Assembly: GCA_017546805.1 (NCBI GenBank)
Contig: JAFYRT010000063.1
Location: 74,289 to 130,912 of the forward strand
Direction of reading: 5' to 3'
DNA: 56,624 nucleotides
Source of the DNA: Muribaculaceae bacterium
GTDB lineage: Bacteria; Bacteroidota; Bacteroidia; Bacteroidales; G3-4614
A model generated the notes under the pieces. It searched no databases. It was not told the DNA's origin and saw only the letters and a list, made by a program, of their open reading frames with translations. This document shows positions 45,617-53,111 of the stretch, one piece after another. Made by a program: the position numbers and the translations under genes. Within the stretch, counting starts at the first letter, position 1. Every line of letters begins with the position of its first letter.

Positions 45617-45660
45617 TTGAATTAGGAATTAGTACGTTGCTTCGCAACAATTAGGAATGA
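45617..45660 (+). repeat. Dispersed TTAGGAATT hairpin repeat, copy 3 (stem variant)
   Basis: Arms GAATTAGGAATTAGTAC and AATTAGGAATGA flank a hairpin GTTGC-TTC-GCAAC (45636-45648). Compared with GTGGC/GCCAC of copies 1 and 2, the middle base pair changed from G-C to T-A on both sides, preserving the stem. It begins with the nagA stop codon region. Confidence 0.75.
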
Positions 45661-45666
45661 AAAGAA

Positions 45667-45697
45667 AAGAGAACCTCAAATTTTGGGGTTCTCTTTA
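45667..45697 (+). terminator. Rho-independent terminator after nagA
   Basis: AAAGAGAACCTC (45667-45678) pairs with GGGGTTCTCTTT (45686-45697) with one G-T wobble and a 7-nt loop. The right arm ends in a T tract. Confidence 0.8.
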
Positions 45698-45902
45698 TAT
45701 GAATTATAAAGGATTATTTTGCATTTCTAAGGCGATGTGTCATAATTGACAAACTACTGTGTTGTTTTCAATATTAGGGCTCAGTCATGTACATAGGTAC
45801 ACTCCTTTCGCCCTAAATTTCAACGCCTTGTATTTTATCAATTCTTACAAATCTTAAGAGGCTGATATCAAAATTTGCATTTTGACACAGCCTCTTTTAC
45901 TT
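45698..45902. other. Structured intergenic element with three dyads, no gene seen
   Basis: No plausible coding frame lies in this part of the 341-nt gap. It holds TGTCA-taat-TGACA near 45738-45751, a two-layer hairpin (outer AGGGC 45776-45780 with GCCCT 45810-45814; inner TGTAC 45788-45792 with GTACA 45797-45801) and a long hairpin (AGAGGCTG 45857-45864 with CAGCCTCT 45888-45895, inner CAAAAT with ATTTTG) followed by TTTT. The last could terminate a transcript; the GAGGCTG..CAAAAT end also looks like a transposon or MITE remnant. A minus-strand small RNA is another option. Confidence 0.5.
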
Positions 45903-45957
45903 TCGCTTATTCGCAAAATTCCTCATTTCTAATTTCTAATTCCTCATTCCTCATTTA
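45903..45957. repeat. Dispersed TTAGGAATT repeat, copy 4 (minus orientation arms)
   Basis: AATTCCTCATTTCTAATTTC followed by TAATTCCTCATTCCTCAT reads on the minus strand as tandem AATGAGGAATGAGGAATTAG units. No GTGGC-type hairpin accompanies this copy. It abuts the stop codon of the DUF4294 gene. Confidence 0.6.
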
Positions 45958-46584
45958 TTATAGCATTCCGCTCTCAACCAAAACGCAGACGCGTTCTATA
46001 ATGCGGTCTTTCTCCTTTTTATCAGGCTCGTAATCCTCTTTAAGGTTCAGACCAAACATCTTGCCAAAAGTTTGCCAGAATCCAGCCCTGAAGCCACCAA
46101 GAAAGGCTTTTATGATATGGTGCGAGTTTTGATTGCACTCTCTGTCAATCAATAAAATAAGCATTTTGGCTTGGGAGTATGTAAACTCTTTCAGTATAGG
46201 CTTGTATTCGTTGAAGATATCCTTCTCCATCTGTTTTAGGTGTGCGGCACGTTGCTCTTCGGGAATAGTCTGTATATACTCGTATGTCTCAATCAGAGCA
46301 GCCCTCACCATTTTTGCATAGGGCAGAGTTCTCTTTACATCCCTTACGGTTTTCCAATAAAACTTCTCATCCTTTTTATTTTTGAACTTATATTCAGGGA
46401 AGCAGTAAATAGGTCTTATGTCAATCATTATAACGGTGTCTCCTGTCTCAATAACAGCAAGATAAGGGTCACTGAAGATAGGCGATCTGTAGAGATATGG
46501 GTTGTGTCTTCCGTCGGCATTGGCATTAAACGACAACAGAAGAAATCCAAAAACAAATGTTATATATGTAACAACCCTTTTCAT
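45958..46584 (-). CDS. DUF4294 exported protein
   Basis: A 208-residue Bacteroidota protein of unknown function. From the ATG at 46584 it has a clear signal peptide (MKRVVTYITFVFGFLLLS..., cleavage near ANA-D); the frame is open to 46629, but the 15 extra residues before the signal peptide make that start unlikely. The core VIETGDTVIMIDIRPIYCFP (around 45-65) and the following WKTVRDVKRTLPYAKMVRAAL segment are typical of DUF4294. The C-terminal half is helical with ILLIDRECNQNSHHIIKAF, where Asp, Glu, Asn and His could be functional. It is divergent from the radical SAM gene. Confidence 0.8.
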   Translation of the reverse strand: MKRVVTYITFVFGFLLLSFNANADGRHNPYLYRSPIFSDPYLAVIETGDTVIMIDIRPIYCFPEYKFKNKKDEKFYWKTVRDVKRTLPYAKMVRAALIETYEYIQTIPEEQRAAHLKQMEKDIFNEYKPILKEFTYSQAKMLILLIDRECNQNSHHIIKAFLGGFRAGFWQTFGKMFGLNLKEDYEPDKKEKDRIIERVCVLVESGML

Positions 46585-46645
46585 TTGCGCTTGTAAAGAT
46601 AGTTGATATTTATCTAAAACAAATTTCATTTTGCTAAATATTAGT

Positions 46646-46653
46646 TATTTTTG
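46646..46653 (+). promoter_or_regulatory. Likely -7 box for the radical SAM gene
   Basis: TATTTTTG matches TAnnTTTG and lies 20 nt before the ATG at 46674. A TTTG occurs at 46630-46633, but the spacing of 12 nt is too short for a standard -33 box. Confidence 0.4.
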
Positions 46654-46673
46654 TATCCAAATTGGTTTATTAA

Positions 46674-47453
46674 ATGGCAACACAACTATTTGAAGATATA
46701 ATATTCGGACCCATTCGTAGTCGCCGACTTGGTATTTCGTTGGGAGTAAACCTATTACCTACCCATGGTAAAATATGTTCGTTCGACTGCATATATTGCG
46801 AGTGTGGATATAACAGTGAGCGTCGAGGCGATAAGCGTTTGCATACACGCTCTGAGGTTCGTGAGGCATTGCAACACCGTCTCTCTGCAATGAAAGAGGC
46901 AGGCGAGGAGCTTAACGTAATAACCTTTGCAGGGAATGGAGAGCCAACACTTAATCCCGAGTTCGAACAAATTATATCAGATACCATAGAGTTGCGTAAT
47001 GTCTATTATCCTAACGTAAAAATATCTGTTCTATCAAATGCAACACGTCTGAAAGATGACTCAGTCTTTCGCGGATTGATGCAGGTTGATAACAACATTC
47101 TTAAGTTAGACTCGGCAATTGACGAAACGTTTAAATTGTTGAATGCACCAAACATGTCGAGCTACTCGGTAGAGGAGCATATCGAGGGGTTAAAACGCTT
47201 TAAAGGAAACTTTATCTTACAAACAATGTTTGTGCGTGGCACTCATAATGGTGTGGAGTTGGATAATACCACCCCCGAAGAGGTAAATGCGTGGTTAGAG
47301 GTGGTAAAAGAACTGAATCCCAAATCGATAATGATATACACAATTGACCGAGATACCCCCGAAAAAGATTTACAAAAAATCTCTTCCGAAGTTATGCACG
47401 ACATAGCCCATAAAGCCGAAGCTTTGGGGTATACTGTATCGGTTTCGTGTTAG
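46674..47453 (+). CDS. Radical SAM protein of unassigned function
   Basis: A 259-residue cytoplasmic radical SAM enzyme. The cluster motif CSFDCIYCECG (about residues 35-45) gives the three iron-sulfur cysteines (CxxxCxxC). TFAGNGEPTLNPEF near 82-95 is the glycine-rich SAM-contacting strand seen in wybutosine/Tyw1-like and related MoaA-type proteins. The opening FGPIRSRRLGISLGVNLLP is typical of a widespread 'radical SAM' group with unknown substrate. It has no SPASM extension and no adjacent precursor peptide. It is a single gene converging on the fucosidase. Confidence 0.85.
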   Translation: MATQLFEDIIFGPIRSRRLGISLGVNLLPTHGKICSFDCIYCECGYNSERRGDKRLHTRSEVREALQHRLSAMKEAGEELNVITFAGNGEPTLNPEFEQIISDTIELRNVYYPNVKISVLSNATRLKDDSVFRGLMQVDNNILKLDSAIDETFKLLNAPNMSSYSVEEHIEGLKRFKGNFILQTMFVRGTHNGVELDNTTPEEVNAWLEVVKELNPKSIMIYTIDRDTPEKDLQKISSEVMHDIAHKAEALGYTVSVSC

Positions 47454-47590
47454 GCAGTTGTTAGTTGTCGGCTACGACATAAAGTCCCCTGTCGTGCAGG
47501 GTGCTGCACTCCCCATTTTAATTACATTGTAATTGCCTAAAAATGCCCTTTGGGATAGTTGTTAGAAAATTATGCTAAAAACTAACAACA
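47454..47590. repeat. Inverted-repeat element filling a convergent gap
   Basis: GTTGTTAGTT (47457-47466) and AACTAACAAC (47580-47589) bound the gap between the radical SAM and fucosidase stop codons. Inside are small hairpins TGTCG-GCTA-CGACA (47466-47479), GTGCAG-GGTG-CTGCAC and AATTAC-ATT-GTAATT, plus a second GTTGTTAG at about 47558. The element occupies practically the whole 137-nt space. Confidence 0.65.
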
Positions 47591-49471
47591 CTACTTCTCA
47601 TCATCCTCAACCAATACTCTTATAGTTGATGTTTTGCCAATAGTAACATCACCGCCTTGTGGGTTAAGAAGTTGTATGTAGAAATCTTTGTCGCCTTCGT
47701 TATTTTGGTTGTTTATAATATCTACAACAAACTCTTGTTCTCTAATACCTACGGGGAATGTGAGAGTAGTTGTTTTATCTTGGTAAACCTTACCTTGAAC
47801 ACCTGTTCCAGGAACAGTGGCAACATAAACCGATAGCTCTTTGTCGCTACCGCCGTTTAGGGTAACTTTCACACTCATTTTGCCGTCAGTCTCTTTAACT
47901 TTCACAAAAGATTCGCTCAATGAAAATTCTCCATCTGCACCTTGCACGTTTTCGCTGTCACTCTCTGTAAGGTCGGGATGTGAGCGGAATATGGCAAAAG
48001 AGTTAATCAATGGCACCGCAAGCGATGATGTAATATTTAATCTTACAGCATCTGCCTCAACCAATTTGCCTTGAATAATACGTTTGTATCCTATGGTAGA
48101 GCCTGTAGCATACTCTTCCCATCCGTTTTCGGTTTTAACATCTATGCTCCATGTCTCAACACGTTGACCAAGTGGAATATACTCTTGGAATTGAACGATA
48201 TCGAATTTAATCTTCTCTCCAAACTCCAATGTAACAGAGCCTGTTAGTGAGCTGTCGCTCATAGTCCAATAGGTGTCGTAGTCGTTGTCTGCAACCATAT
48301 CGGCACTGAATCGTCTGCCTCTCTCCTCTGTTGCCGAAGCCTTTGTTGCATTAGGCATTATGTTTATACCAAATGTGGTATCCAAATACTCCTTATACTT
48401 TTTAAGAACAGCAATGTACTCCTCGGTAATCTCTCCGTTTTTATCGGGAGGGATGTTCAAGATAAGAGGAATACCGCGTCCGATAGATTTCATGTAACGC
48501 TCTTTGAATAGGTCAACAGCCGATTTCAAGCCTCCTCCATCGCCATAGAACCAACCGTTACGAATCGATACGTCAGCTTCGAGCAAGAAGAAGTACTCTC
48601 CGTTAGGTTTGTTCTTGCAAGCATCGGTATTCTCTCCGTCTATATCCATTTTGTTCCAGCAAGGGTCGGGAGCTTGTCCTTTTTCGTTCATAGCCCAAGC
48701 ACCATCAACCTTACAAGTGTCGCCCGATACGCAGGTTTGGAAGGCACGCAAAGCATCAATCCAAATGTATGCAGTGGGTTGGTGTTGACGCATAACATCA
48801 GTGAAGCGGTTAAAGTCATAAACAGGAGGATTATTAGAGCCTGTAGCTCCATCCAACCAAATCTCCACAATTTCTCGTCTGCCCAATTTCTCGTTGTAAC
48901 GTCCATATTTGCTTAACACTTCGTTGAGTTGGATAACGTAGAAGTCGTTATATAGTTCCGATGTGTAGTTGCCACCAATATGCTCTTCGTAAGCATCCCA
49001 AGGCGAAAGATACACACCCATATCAATCTCATGTTTTGTACAAGATTCAGAGAGTTGTTCAAAAAGGTCACCCTCTCCGTTTTTGTATGGCGATTGAGCA
49101 ATGGTGTGGGGGTTCACTTTGTTTGCCTCTGATGGCCACAAACAGAAACCGTCGTGGTGCTTGCCTGTAAAAACAATACGGTCAAAACCGCACTCTTTTA
49201 AAACCTCAGCCCATTGGTCGGTATTAACCTCCTTGGGAGGGTTAAACATAGCAACATCTTCATATCCGCTTCCCCACTCTTTATTGGTGTAGGTATTCAT
49301 TCCGTAGTGGATAAATGCAGCATGAGGAGCGTGCAGATAGTACATCTGTCTCTCATTTGGCAGAGGATGGAATGGCGCAGGAGCCTCAACTGAATATCTG
49401 TTTTTTACAAAATTGATAGCAACCACTGCTACAATAACAAAAAGGATGGTGTATAAATATTTCTTTTTCAT
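47591..49471 (-). CDS. GH29 alpha-L-fucosidase with discoidin and Calx-beta domains
   Basis: A 626-residue enzyme from the ATG at 49471 (a second ATG at 49483 is possible). An N-terminal hydrophobic segment (about 6-22) without a lipobox could be an uncleaved anchor or signal peptide. The GH29 barrel (about 40-350) shows MYYLHAPHAAFIHYGMNTY, FTGKHHDGFCLWPS and IWLDGATG, whose Asp (residue 207 from 49471) is the expected nucleophile. A discoidin/CBM32-like domain (about 365-490) and a C-terminal Calx-beta-like domain (about 510-622) follow. The sequence leans to GH29-B (alpha-1,3/1,4-fucosidase). It lacks a T9SS sorting domain. Confidence 0.88.
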   Translation of the reverse strand: MKKKYLYTILFVIVAVVAINFVKNRYSVEAPAPFHPLPNERQMYYLHAPHAAFIHYGMNTYTNKEWGSGYEDVAMFNPPKEVNTDQWAEVLKECGFDRIVFTGKHHDGFCLWPSEANKVNPHTIAQSPYKNGEGDLFEQLSESCTKHEIDMGVYLSPWDAYEEHIGGNYTSELYNDFYVIQLNEVLSKYGRYNEKLGRREIVEIWLDGATGSNNPPVYDFNRFTDVMRQHQPTAYIWIDALRAFQTCVSGDTCKVDGAWAMNEKGQAPDPCWNKMDIDGENTDACKNKPNGEYFFLLEADVSIRNGWFYGDGGGLKSAVDLFKERYMKSIGRGIPLILNIPPDKNGEITEEYIAVLKKYKEYLDTTFGINIMPNATKASATEERGRRFSADMVADNDYDTYWTMSDSSLTGSVTLEFGEKIKFDIVQFQEYIPLGQRVETWSIDVKTENGWEEYATGSTIGYKRIIQGKLVEADAVRLNITSSLAVPLINSFAIFRSHPDLTESDSENVQGADGEFSLSESFVKVKETDGKMSVKVTLNGGSDKELSVYVATVPGTGVQGKVYQDKTTTLTFPVGIREQEFVVDIINNQNNEGDKDFYIQLLNPQGGDVTIGKTSTIRVLVEDDEK

Positions 49472-49490
49472 ATATGAACTCATTTGTTTA

Positions 49491-49521
49491 CAAATATAGT
49501 TAGTTTATAGAAGAATGCAAT
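49491..49521 (-). promoter_or_regulatory. Fucosidase promoter close to the start codon
   Basis: On the minus strand TATATTTG (49491-49498) is preceded, 19 nt upstream, by ATTG (49518-49521), three of four matches to the -33 box. Transcription would begin at or very near the ATG at 49483, which supports the ATG at 49471 as start and gives a very short leader. Confidence 0.5.
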
Positions 49522-49615
49522 GTAAAATAAAATATTTTAACCATAATGTTACTAAATAGTTGAAATAAGTGCTAAAAATCTACTGTTAATTTCTCTATTT
49601 TTCATTGTTTTTTTA

Positions 49616-49623
49616 TAAATTTG
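49616..49623 (+). promoter_or_regulatory. Likely -7 box for the XRE-cupin operon
   Basis: TAAATTTG fits TAnnTTTG and lies 60 nt upstream of the ATG at 49684. No good -33 box is seen, which would be in keeping with autoregulation by the encoded XRE protein. Confidence 0.45.
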
Positions 49624-49683
49624 CCATTCAATAAATAACAGTTTGTAAAAATTATAGGTAAAACTGTTTAAAATTTAATAAAG

Positions 49684-50238
49684 ATGAACGAACAATTGAT
49701 ACAAATAGCCACAAGATTGAAAGGCTTGCGTGATGCTTTGGATTTCACTTCTGCCGAAATGGCCGAGAAATGTGGGATTGATGAGAGTGATTATTTAAAC
49801 TATGAGTCAGGTAATGTTGATATTCCTGTAAGTATATTGCATAGAATCAGTCAAAATTGCGGAGTGGATTTATCGGTTCTTATGTTCGGTGACGAGCCTC
49901 ACATGAGCAGCTATTTCTTGACTCGCAAAGGACAAGGTGCAGCTGTTGAGCGCACAAAGGCTTACAAATATCAATCGTTGGGAGCAGGATTCAGAAACCG
50001 TAAAGCAGACCCCTTTGTAGTGACTGTAGAGCCTAAAGAGGATGATGCTCCTATTTATGAAAACAGCCACGCAGGACAAGAGTTCAATATTATTCTCGAA
50101 GGTCGTATGATGTTGAAAATTGCCGGTAAAGAGATTATCTTGAACGAAGGCGACAGTATCTATTTCGATGCTTTACGTCCTCACGGAATGAAAGCCCTTG
50201 ACGGCAAACCTGTTAAATTCCTTGCAATAATAATGTAA
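49684..50238 (+). CDS. XRE-family transcriptional regulator with cupin domain
   Basis: A 184-residue regulator. An N-terminal helix-turn-helix (about 8-65: LKGLRDALDFTSAEMAEKCGIDESDYLNYESG) is joined to a C-terminal cupin (about 105-182) with AGQEFNIILEGRMMLKIAGKEI, NEGDSIYFDALRPHGMKAL. Such proteins sense a small molecule through the cupin. It is followed after 26 nt by an AMP-dependent acyl-CoA ligase, a pairing common in gut Bacteroidota, so it probably controls that gene in response to a carboxylic acid or its CoA ester. Confidence 0.9.
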   Translation: MNEQLIQIATRLKGLRDALDFTSAEMAEKCGIDESDYLNYESGNVDIPVSILHRISQNCGVDLSVLMFGDEPHMSSYFLTRKGQGAAVERTKAYKYQSLGAGFRNRKADPFVVTVEPKEDDAPIYENSHAGQEFNIILEGRMMLKIAGKEIILNEGDSIYFDALRPHGMKALDGKPVKFLAIIM

Positions 50239-50264
50239 AAAACGGGGGAATCCCCACTTGAAAT

Positions 50265-51911
50265 ATGCTAAACAAATATTTAAAACAGACTAAGTTCTCA
50301 TCACAAGAGGATTTTATGGCAAACTACAAAGTTAATGTTCCCGAGAACTTTAACTTTGGTTACGATATAGTTGATGGTTGGGCAGAGAGAGAACCTAATA
50401 AAATAGCAATGACTTGGGTTAGCAGCGAAGGTGAGCATATCGACTTCACTTTTGCCGACATCAAACGTGAGAGTGATAAAACTGCTTCGTACTTCAGTTC
50501 ATTGGGAATCGGGCATGGCGATATGGTTATGCTTATCCTTAAACGTCGTTACGAGTTCTGGTTTTCAATTATAGCACTTCACAAATTGGGAGCTGTATGT
50601 ATTCCTGCCACACACCTTTTGACAGAGAAAGATATTATCTATCGTTGTAATGCGGCAGATATTAAAGCAATTGTTGCAGTGGGCGATGATATTGTAATCA
50701 ATCATATAAACAACTCTCTTGAGAAGTCACCTTCGCTTGAGAAATGTATCTCAATAGGTCCGAAAATTCCTGAAGGTTGGGAAGATTTCCACAAAGGAAT
50801 AGAGAGTGCGGTACCATTTGTAAAACCCGAGTGTCCAAGCAAAAACGACGACATCTCGTTAATGTACTTTACGTCAGGAACAACAGGTAACCCCAAAATG
50901 GTTATTCACGACTTTACATACCCATTGGCTCACATCATAACAGGTTCATATTGGCATAACTTGGACGAGAAGAGCTTACACCTTACTCTTGCCGATACAG
51001 GTTGGGGTAAAGCCGTTTGGGGTAAACTATACGGACAATGGATTGCAGGAGCTGCAGTATTTGTATATGACTTCGAGAAATTCGAGGGAGATGATGTTTT
51101 GAAGATGATAAGCAAATACAAAATCACATCGTTCTGTGCACCTCCTACCGTATTCCGTTTCTTCATTAAAGAGGACTTGACAAAGTACGATATCTCTTCT
51201 CTAAAATATTGTACAATTGCGGGAGAGGCATTGAATCCCAAAGTATACGAGGAGTTCTACCGTTTGACAGGTATTAAACTTATGGAGGGATTCGGACAAA
51301 CCGAAACTACTCTTACAGTAGCAACATATCCTTGGATTACTCCAAAACCGGGTTCAATGGGAGTTCGTAACCCTCAATACGATATTGACCTTTTGACTGC
51401 CGACGGACGTTGGGCAGAGGATGGAGAGCAAGGACAACTTGTTATCCGCACCGATAAAGGGAAACCTCTTGGTTTGTTTATGGGATACTATCGCAACGAG
51501 GAACTTACTCGCGATGCTCACCACGACGGAGTATATTACACAGGTGACGTTGCTTGGCGCGATGAGGATGGATACTTTTGGTTTGTTGGACGTGCCGATG
51601 ACGTTATCAAATCGTCAGGTTACCGAATTGGTCCTTTCGAGGTTGAGAGTGCCTTGATGACACACCCTGCAGTTGTTGAGTGTGCCATTACAGGAGTTCC
51701 CGATGAGGTTCGCGGACAAGTGGTTAAAGCTACCATTGTACTTTCAAAAGAGTATAAAGATAAAGCGGGAGCAGAGCTTATAAAAGAGATTCAAGACCAC
51801 GTTAAACGCACCACTGCGCCATACAAATATCCTCGTGTGGTTGAGTTCGTTGATGAACTACCCAAAACTATCAGTGGTAAAATTAAACGTTACGAAATAC
51901 GCAAAAAGTAA
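50265..51911 (+). CDS. AMP-dependent acyl-CoA synthetase
   Basis: A 548-residue member of the ANL adenylating superfamily. Motifs in order are MYFTSGTTGNPKMVIHDF (P-loop, near residue 203), MEGFGQTETT (near 343), YYTGDVAWRDEDGYFWFVGRADDVIKSSGYRIGPFEVE (given here as two motifs around 425-465) and a C-terminal PKTISGKIKRYEIR with the catalytic Lys. It activates an acid to acyl-AMP and then acyl-CoA. The branch resembles medium-chain acyl/acetyl-CoA synthetases; the substrate is not determined. Its start lies 26 nt after the XRE-cupin gene. Confidence 0.9.
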   Translation: MLNKYLKQTKFSSQEDFMANYKVNVPENFNFGYDIVDGWAEREPNKIAMTWVSSEGEHIDFTFADIKRESDKTASYFSSLGIGHGDMVMLILKRRYEFWFSIIALHKLGAVCIPATHLLTEKDIIYRCNAADIKAIVAVGDDIVINHINNSLEKSPSLEKCISIGPKIPEGWEDFHKGIESAVPFVKPECPSKNDDISLMYFTSGTTGNPKMVIHDFTYPLAHIITGSYWHNLDEKSLHLTLADTGWGKAVWGKLYGQWIAGAAVFVYDFEKFEGDDVLKMISKYKITSFCAPPTVFRFFIKEDLTKYDISSLKYCTIAGEALNPKVYEEFYRLTGIKLMEGFGQTETTLTVATYPWITPKPGSMGVRNPQYDIDLLTADGRWAEDGEQGQLVIRTDKGKPLGLFMGYYRNEELTRDAHHDGVYYTGDVAWRDEDGYFWFVGRADDVIKSSGYRIGPFEVESALMTHPAVVECAITGVPDEVRGQVVKATIVLSKEYKDKAGAELIKEIQDHVKRTTAPYKYPRVVEFVDELPKTISGKIKRYEIRKK

Positions 51912-51924
51912 TATCCTAACAGAT

Positions 51925-53010
51925 ATGCAGTACCGATTTAAACGCATAGCAGTTAAAATAGGAAGCAATGTGCTTACAGGCAAAGATGGTATGCTCGATA
52001 CCGAGCGTATGGCTTCGCTTGTGGCACAAATTGCCGAACTGCACAACAATGGCGTTGAGGTAATATTGGTATCTTCGGGAGCTGTGGCTTCGGGAAGGGG
52101 AGAGTTACATCTCGACAAAAAAATTGATGCCGTGAAATCGCGTCAGCTATTCTCTGCCGTAGGTCAGGTAAAACTTTTGAACAACTACTACGAACTGTTT
52201 GCCAAGCATGGCATCCGTTGTGGACAGGTTCTTACAATGAAGGAGTGTTTCTCAACACGTCGTCTATACTTGAATCAAAAGCAGTGTATCGAGGTGATGC
52301 TCGAGAATAAGGTAATACCCATTGTAAACGAAAACGATACTGTGGCAGTAACAGAGTTGATGTTTACCGATAACGACGAGCTTTCGGGATTGATGGCAAC
52401 AATGATGGATATGGAGGCTCTTGTTATATTGAGCAACATCGATGGTATCTATAACGGAAATCCAGCCGATGAAGGAACCTTTGTCATCAGAGAGATAACC
52501 GAAAACGACCGCGATTTGTCACGTTTCATTCAAACAAAAAAATCATCTTTCGGACGTGGTGGCATGATAACAAAAACCAACATTGCTCGTAAAGTGGCAA
52601 AAGAGGGAATAACCGTTATTATTGCAAACGGAACTCGCGAAAACATTTTGCCAGACCTGTTAAAAGAGGGAAGCGATGTTGTATGCACAACCTTTACCCC
52701 ATCGCAAAAAGAGATTTCGAGCATCAAAAAGTGGATCGCCCACTCTGACGGTTACGCAAAAGGAACACTCGTCATAAACGAAAAGGCACAAGCAAAACTA
52801 TTATCTGATGAGGCTGTCAGCCTGTTGCCAATTGGAGTGGTATCTGTTAAAGGAGAGTTCGAGAAAGACGATATCGTAAAAATAGTTACCGAAGACGGTG
52901 TTTCAATAGGAGTAGGAAAAGTGTCGTGCGACAGTGCAAAAGCCCGATCTGTAATAGGAAATAAAGGTGGCAGACCATTAGTGCATTACGATTATCTATT
53001 TTTAGAGTAA
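51925..53010 (+). CDS. proB: Glutamate 5-kinase
   Basis: A 361-residue enzyme of proline synthesis (glutamate + ATP to glutamyl-5-phosphate). The amino-acid-kinase domain starts MQYRFKRIAVKIGSNVLTGKDG and has ILVSSGAVASGRGEL, VNENDTVAVTELMFTDNDELSGLMA and FGRGGMITKTNIARKVAKEG; a C-terminal PUA domain (about 270-360) is present. I choose the ATG at 51925, because the longer frame to 51835 would overlap the acyl-CoA ligase by 77 nt and adds an unrelated N-terminus. proA is not adjacent. A terminator follows. Confidence 0.95.
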   Translation: MQYRFKRIAVKIGSNVLTGKDGMLDTERMASLVAQIAELHNNGVEVILVSSGAVASGRGELHLDKKIDAVKSRQLFSAVGQVKLLNNYYELFAKHGIRCGQVLTMKECFSTRRLYLNQKQCIEVMLENKVIPIVNENDTVAVTELMFTDNDELSGLMATMMDMEALVILSNIDGIYNGNPADEGTFVIREITENDRDLSRFIQTKKSSFGRGGMITKTNIARKVAKEGITVIIANGTRENILPDLLKEGSDVVCTTFTPSQKEISSIKKWIAHSDGYAKGTLVINEKAQAKLLSDEAVSLLPIGVVSVKGEFEKDDIVKIVTEDGVSIGVGKVSCDSAKARSVIGNKGGRPLVHYDYLFLE

Positions 53011-53039
53011 TATTTTAAAATATATTTAAAATATTTTTT

Positions 53040-53070
53040 ACCTTTGCCAATATGGCAGAGGTATTTTTTT
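53040..53070 (+). terminator. Rho-independent terminator after proB
   Basis: ACCTTTGCCA pairs with TGGCAGAGGT (one mismatch) around a short AT loop, followed by a run of seven T residues. Confidence 0.75.
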
Positions 53071-53111
53071 ATATCCGCACTTCTTGAATAATAATTAAAA
53101 CAGATAGCACG

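Noticed and set aside
47591..47700. A type IX sorting domain at the end of the GH29 fucosidase
   Set aside because: The C-terminus fits a Calx-beta-like repeat ending in an acidic VEDDEK and lacks the glycine- and lysine-containing pattern of Por-type sorting domains.
51835..51924. A 30-codon N-terminal extension of proB
   Set aside because: It overlaps the acyl-CoA ligase gene in another frame and precedes the canonical glutamate-kinase N-terminus.
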